Shown here: piece by piece, positions 59,746 through 64,000 of the stretch | How the letters are laid out: each line of letters starts with the position of its first letter | Position numbering within the stretch: position 1 is the first letter of the stretch | Source of the DNA: Otis tarda | Taxonomy: Eukaryota; Chordata; Aves; Otidiformes; Otididae | Direction of reading: 5' to 3' | NCBI GenBank assembly: GCA_026413225.1 | Contig: CM048553.1 | Coordinates: 42,758,001-42,822,000 of the forward strand | Length of the DNA stretch: 64,000 nt | Notes under the pieces: generated by a model | Seen by the model: only the letters and a program-made list of their open reading frames with translations | Databases searched by the model: none | What the model was told of the DNA's origin: nothing | Made by a program: the position numbers and the translations under genes

Positions 59746-62700
59746 CTAAGGGAGCAGATTCTTTTTCCCCTCTTTTAGGCTAATTCTTTTCTTATTAGAT
59801 TTGTAAGAAAAATAATCATGTTGTTCTTCCCCCAACCACCCCCCAGACCTAAAAACTCCCTGCCAAAAGAAACAACCGAAATCCCCTCAAACCAACAAAC
59901 TCTCAGAGCCAGTGCAGGATTGGACCATACCTCTCTGTCCTGATTCATTTTAAAGAGCTACAATTTTATGTTACTAACCTAGGGCCAAATTCAACGTACT
60001 CTACTCGTATTAACTTTGATGGGGATGCATGAATAAACAGGATTCTGTGAGACTCCTTAAACTGGTACGTGCTACTCAGTGTGCAGACTGCCATATCTGG
60101 GCCTTTATGACAACATCTCTCTTACCTAGCCGGAAGGCACCCTGGCTTTGGAAAGTCTCTGATTCCAGCCAGTACCCTACTTCTACAGGAAGAGTTTTCC
60201 TACGTGTATCTCCAGAGTATCTGTATCTTTCTCCTACCCACACTGCCTTATTCGCCTTTTCCAGATTGCATCTGACTGCATGCTATGTCATTATCCTTAA
60301 CGTATATATGCCCTTTGCATGTTTATGTGTGTGCTAGACAGTCCATAACCATTACTACATCAAATGGGCTGTGCCTTAAATGTTACACTTGCAATCAGAA
60401 GTGCTAGAGCCACAGGCCCAGAAAAGACGTCTGTAAACCCTGTTGGAGTTGAAGCTGGAAACTGAGGCTACCTGCTTACAAAAGTCAGGCATACCCCTCA
60501 AAGCTGTGACCTGAAACCTTCCTCCACACTGCGGAGAGCTTCCTCAAAGGGATGTCTTGTGTTAAGTGACACAGTAATTCTTACAAGTTAGGAACAGTTA
60601 TGGCTACACAATTTGGAGATTATCATCAACATGTTACAAAGTAGAATTTAAGATGAAGCAAGCTAGAACATCTTCAGCAGTGAGAAACACTATGTACAGA
60701 TGAGGTGGCTCCTGATGGGCCTGGAAGCTTTCAGTTCAAGTGCTGAAAGGAAGTCAAGTTCAGAGCAGACATACACAAACGGTATGGAACAGGGACCACA
60801 ACCCTGCATTAGCAAAGAGAAGCCATATGCAACTCCTTCGCACTTCCTCCTGATGTGACTCTGTGCCTGGCTTCATGCTGCAGGATTGGACCTCGTTTTG
60901 TGGAAACCACAAAAGAAAAGCTCTGATTTGGCATTTAAATGCTACAGCTCAAGGACCTGGCCCTGGGAAGCGCTGACCACTTGATTTTTGCTGCAGTCAG
61001 TTCTTTTTTTCAACACCCTGTACTCAATGCCCTCTGCAGACCCAGACCTTGCCTTAGGGATTTAAGTCAAACATTTTCATCAGGAGCTCAGGCAGGGAAG
61101 GTACCTGACCTACTCAGAACCATCTCTGAGAAAAGCATAAGCCCCGTTCAGAGTTCGGCAGCTCAATGGTTTTGACTGATCCACAGAAAAAGGCAACAGA
61201 CTGTCAGGACTGTACTAGAAATGATCAGGGTATTGCTCATTTGGAATGGAAACATTCAAAAGTGACAGAATATTACGTAGAAAGCACAGTAGAAAGCAGA
61301 CACAGGAACCACTGAGCCAGATCCTACTGATCCACTTCAGTTAAAGTTTCACTATCGCATATAATGCAGCCCTTAATAAATAGTGAACACAAGATACTAT
61401 TTGTTCATGAATACTGTCATAAGGCTGCAAGCTAAATACACTTTCACAGCTGCAGGCTGAGGTCATAAAATCAGACTCTGCTACACAAATCTACAGTGGT
61501 ACAAAACATTCAAAGTAATTTGATCTGAAACATTTCAGGTCCTTTTGGAAAAGACATAGAATTCAAACCATTTATTTGGAATTCAGTCCATTTAATCCCA
61601 TAAGGAAAGTTATTCTGCTCAGACATTATGCCATAATGTTTCCGTTTGTTTGGTTTTTTTTTTAAATAAAGCGGAACTCCTGCCTTATTCATTATATTAT
61701 ACATTATTTTGGAGCAACTGCTACAGGAGGCTACTGCATTTCTACAGAAACTTCGATGGGATTTTCTGGATGGGTAATATAACACACTTACTTATCAGAC
61801 AGACTGGCACCTTTTATTTTTACTTTGACTTTTTTTCAGCAACTTAAAGTATTGGTTCAAGAAAAGGTTTTCTTGGTATTAGTTTTCTTATACTGTAGCA
61901 TAATACACCGATTGCAAGGCTGTAATAATTTATAAATCTTGCAGCATTCTGCGAGTTTTCTGTGCAGTGGCAAAATAGAAATTGAAGGTGCATTTTGCAT
62001 ATTAAAAATAATAATAGCATTCAAAATTCCTACCATATCAAGCACACATAGTGATACCGGTAATTCTGTGGCTGAGGATTGAGCGTGACTTCCTGGCAAT
62101 TGCCAACACATCTCCTTTAAAATGGAAACACAGTGTTTACAGCCATAGTTCCATACAATGATAAGTCTGGTTTTAGGGCACTTGACATCAGATTTAAAAA
62201 GGTGATAGAAGCACACAACATAAATCACTACGTTTCTACAAAATCATTGTGCTTGATCAAAGCTCTTCAGTTAAGTCCTGAAAGGAAACGTTCCTTCAGC
62301 AAGCTTTGTTTGATGGGTATCCTATCTTCACACCGCTCTGCAACTGATCTTCCTCAGTCAGTTTAGATCTTTACTCAGTGCCTTCCCGCCCCTTTTCTGT
62401 TCTGAGTGCTCAATAATGAGCGCCTGGTGTGCTCTTCAATGCTGATCCAGGCCTCCAAGTCTTCTCTTTCCCTTGTACATCCACCAGAGTCAGGCCTTCC
62501 TTCTGCTGCTGCTGAAGCGTCCCATCAACTTAAAATCCATTGATTCAGCCCTCATCCTTGTGCAGGCTGCTGCTGAGCAGACAGAACTAGGTCCCCATAC
62601 CAGTCGGCCATGACTGTAAAAGCATCGTCAGGAACACCAGCACCCCAAGCTAGAGGCCACCCTACTGACAAGAAATGTGAGAACCAATTTCATCTAGCGC

Positions 62701-62838
62701 TGCCAGAAGGGAAACATCACAGCACAGGTACCTGAAGTGGTGCAGCGCTAAAGCTCAGCATCTCAGGGAGGCCTCCCTGAAGGCTCCCAAGAGTAACATA
62801 CTCAAGGGCTGCTACAATATCCAGCTCTTATACTACAT
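59746..62838. other. Single-copy DNA, no gene seen
   Basis: AT-rich unique DNA with a more GC-rich part at 62380-62840 that contains no recognisable coding or repeat family. No 5' part (gag, protease) of the gypsy-like fossil could be recognised above 59745. Confidence 0.45.
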
Positions 62839-62915
62839 GATGTCCCGGCTCCTTGCAGGGGGGTTGGACTAGATGACCTTTAAAGGTCCCTTCCAATGCA
62901 AACTATTCTATGATT
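62839..62915 (+). mobile_element. CR1 LINE 3' tail (plus sense)
   Basis: GATGTCCCGGCTCCTTGCAG, GGGGGTTGGACTAGATGACC, TTTAAAGGTCCCTTCCAATG and ATTCTATGAT match the reverse complement of the 3' UTR of the copy at 24521 nearly base for base. It is therefore a very short, strongly 5'-truncated insertion of the same or a close subfamily. Confidence 0.93.
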
Positions 62916-63119
62916 TAGTACTACCGTTTACTTGATGAAGGAGACAAGAACAAGGAACATACTGCTGAAAGAGGGGTGGGCACTCAGGGAGGGAAAGAAG
63001 GAACGAGAGGGAGGCAGCTCCAACAAGCAGCACTCTAAATTGCAGAAGAATCTAAAGAAAGTGTCCAGGGTCTGAAATCAACTGTAGAAAAGAGATTGCT
63101 CTGTAGCATCTTACAGGGA
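62916..63119. other. Short unique spacer
   Basis: Purine-rich sequence between two CR1 pieces. It may include further decayed CR1 sequence 5' of the endonuclease region, which I could not confirm. Confidence 0.4.
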
Positions 63120-63830
63120 TTACAGATAGCTCACATGGCTGGACTGCTGCAGTGGATGGATACAGGCTCTTGAGAAAAAAAAAAAAAAAACAGGCTGGAA
63201 AGGTGAGAAACATGGATGAGTTTCAACCTATGTGAAGGGCAGGCTGCAACACACTACTTTGCCTGGAACAAGGAACGAGGCAGTCAAGAGCTTACTAGTA
63301 AGGATCAGAGAACAGTCCAACATAGATGACATTGTGCTAGGTGCCTGCTACAGACCTCATGATTAAGAAGGGGAAGTAGAAGAAGCCTTCATCTGAAAGC
63401 TGGAGGAGGGTCCATGAACTGGTACTTGAGGTCTAGTCCCCACTAGTACTCACTGATGCCAAGAACCACCCTGATAATACAGCTGGGCAAAGGCAATCCA
63501 GATTTCTGGTCTGTGTGGATGGTAATTTCCTGATGTAGGCAACTGATGAGTCTTCTGGACTTCTTGTAAAGAATAAGTATGGGATGTAAAGGGCAGCCAT
63601 AACATTGCGGAGCTTAAAATTCTGACAAGTGAGAAAAACAAATAGTACAATTACAAGCTGGCATTTCAGAAGAGCAGAATCCAGCTTGTTCAGGGATTTT
63701 CTTGGTAGAATCTCATGGAAGACCGTTGTGGAAGGTAAAGGGAAAGCCTGTGAGAGCTGGCTGATCTGTCCAGATCTTTTTTAGAGCATGCATCAGAAAT
63801 GCAACACAGCTATCACTTTCACCGTATCTA
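63120..63830 (+). pseudogene. Decayed CR1 ORF2 endonuclease region (plus sense)
   Basis: Nucleotide and protein order match the apurinic-type endonuclease part of CR1 ORF2: GGCTGGACTGCTGCAGTGGA, TGGATACAGGCTCTT, then (in frame) VLGACYRPHD-stop-EGEVEEAF near 63332-63391, then NHPDNTAGQRQSRFLVCVDG with NFLM (from about 63463), and lastly TTTTCTTGGTAGAATCTCAT at about 63697-63716. The NHPD segment is the residue of the family's GDFNHPD catalytic motif, with GDF lost. The frame is broken repeatedly. A 16-A run at 63175-63190 interrupts it. This element is separate from the 3' tail at 62839, since the order (3' end, then 5' part) cannot come from one copy. Confidence 0.85.
63175..63190 (+). repeat. 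Poly(A) run (16 A) inside CR1 remnant
   Basis: The A-run lies between TACAGGCTCTTGAG and CAGGCTGGAAAGG, which are adjacent in CR1 apart from a short AG-rich stretch. It looks like local homopolymer expansion within the element. Confidence 0.85.
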
Positions 63831-63952
63831 TGGAATACCTCTACAGCTACTGATACACCGATGGTGACAGATCTCTGTAAACCTATCCAGACCAGCCACA
63901 GCTAGGTGTCACTTCCTGAACCAACAGTTTTTCAATACGAGGTCAAGAATGC

Positions 63953-63972
63953 TTTTTTTTTTTTTTTTTTTT
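63953..63972 (+). repeat. Poly(T) run (20 T)
   Basis: Twenty T close to the window edge, 3' of the CR1 remnant. It could be the tail of a minus-strand retrocopy lying beyond 64000, which cannot be seen here, or a simple repeat. Confidence 0.9.
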
Positions 63973-64000
63973 GGTAAGACTGAAGAATTATGGCCCCCTG

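Noticed and set aside
1..64000. CRISPR arrays, bacterial operons, toxin-antitoxin or phage genes
   Set aside because: No regularly spaced repeats, no ribosome-binding-site-led long ORFs; all signatures are vertebrate.

Overview
The window is vertebrate, almost certainly avian, nuclear DNA. The evidence is several CR1 LINE copies that end in the CR1 3' signature (8-bp repeats of the ATTCTATG type), two solo LTRs, long AT-rich single-copy stretches and CpG depletion outside the LTR. I found no convincing protein-coding gene, no rRNA or tRNA gene, no CRISPR array and no bacterial-style operon. It reads as intergenic or large-intron sequence. Nearly all open frames are either pieces of transposable elements or chance frames.

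Layout. At 1-6270 there is AT-rich single-copy DNA with one splice-flanked candidate exon on the minus strand (3751-3862). A 5'-truncated CR1 (minus) lies at 6271-6928. A much older CR1 3' end (minus) lies at 8833-9106. A complete 1160-bp solo LTR (minus) sits at 9260-10419, bounded by TG...CA ends and a perfect 5-bp target-site duplication. From 10425 to 20474 the DNA is mostly unique. Two old CR1 tails lie at 20475-20690 (plus) and 21627-21725 (minus).

A nested pair fills 24045-26815. A younger minus-strand CR1 with most of its reverse transcriptase (24521-26630) has landed inside the reverse-transcriptase region of an older plus-strand CR1, whose two halves flank it. A fragment of an old amniote-type interspersed repeat lies at 27014-27095 and a second copy at 56461-56580. 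A compact LTR-like unit with TATA box and poly(A) signal is at 30565-30901. The stretch 30902-56460 is largely unique and AT-rich, with microsatellites and a strong G-quadruplex motif. A 56-bp tandem duplication is at 56997-57108.

The most unusual item is at about 59200-59745 (minus). It is a decayed reverse-transcriptase domain of Ty3/gypsy type, with the signatures TLDLGSA, TAFVCHKGLFYF and MPFGFTNAP, broken by frameshifts and stops. Ty3/gypsy elements are generally regarded as essentially lost from birds, so this looks like a molecular fossil. The right edge holds a CR1 3' tail (62839-62915) and a separate decayed CR1 endonuclease region (63120-63830), both plus strand, followed by a 20-bp poly(T) run.

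Nothing here works as a pathway. The history is one of layered insertions: ancient elements (gypsy fossil, old CR1 tails, old interspersed repeat), then intermediate CR1 copies, then younger CR1 copies and solo LTRs.
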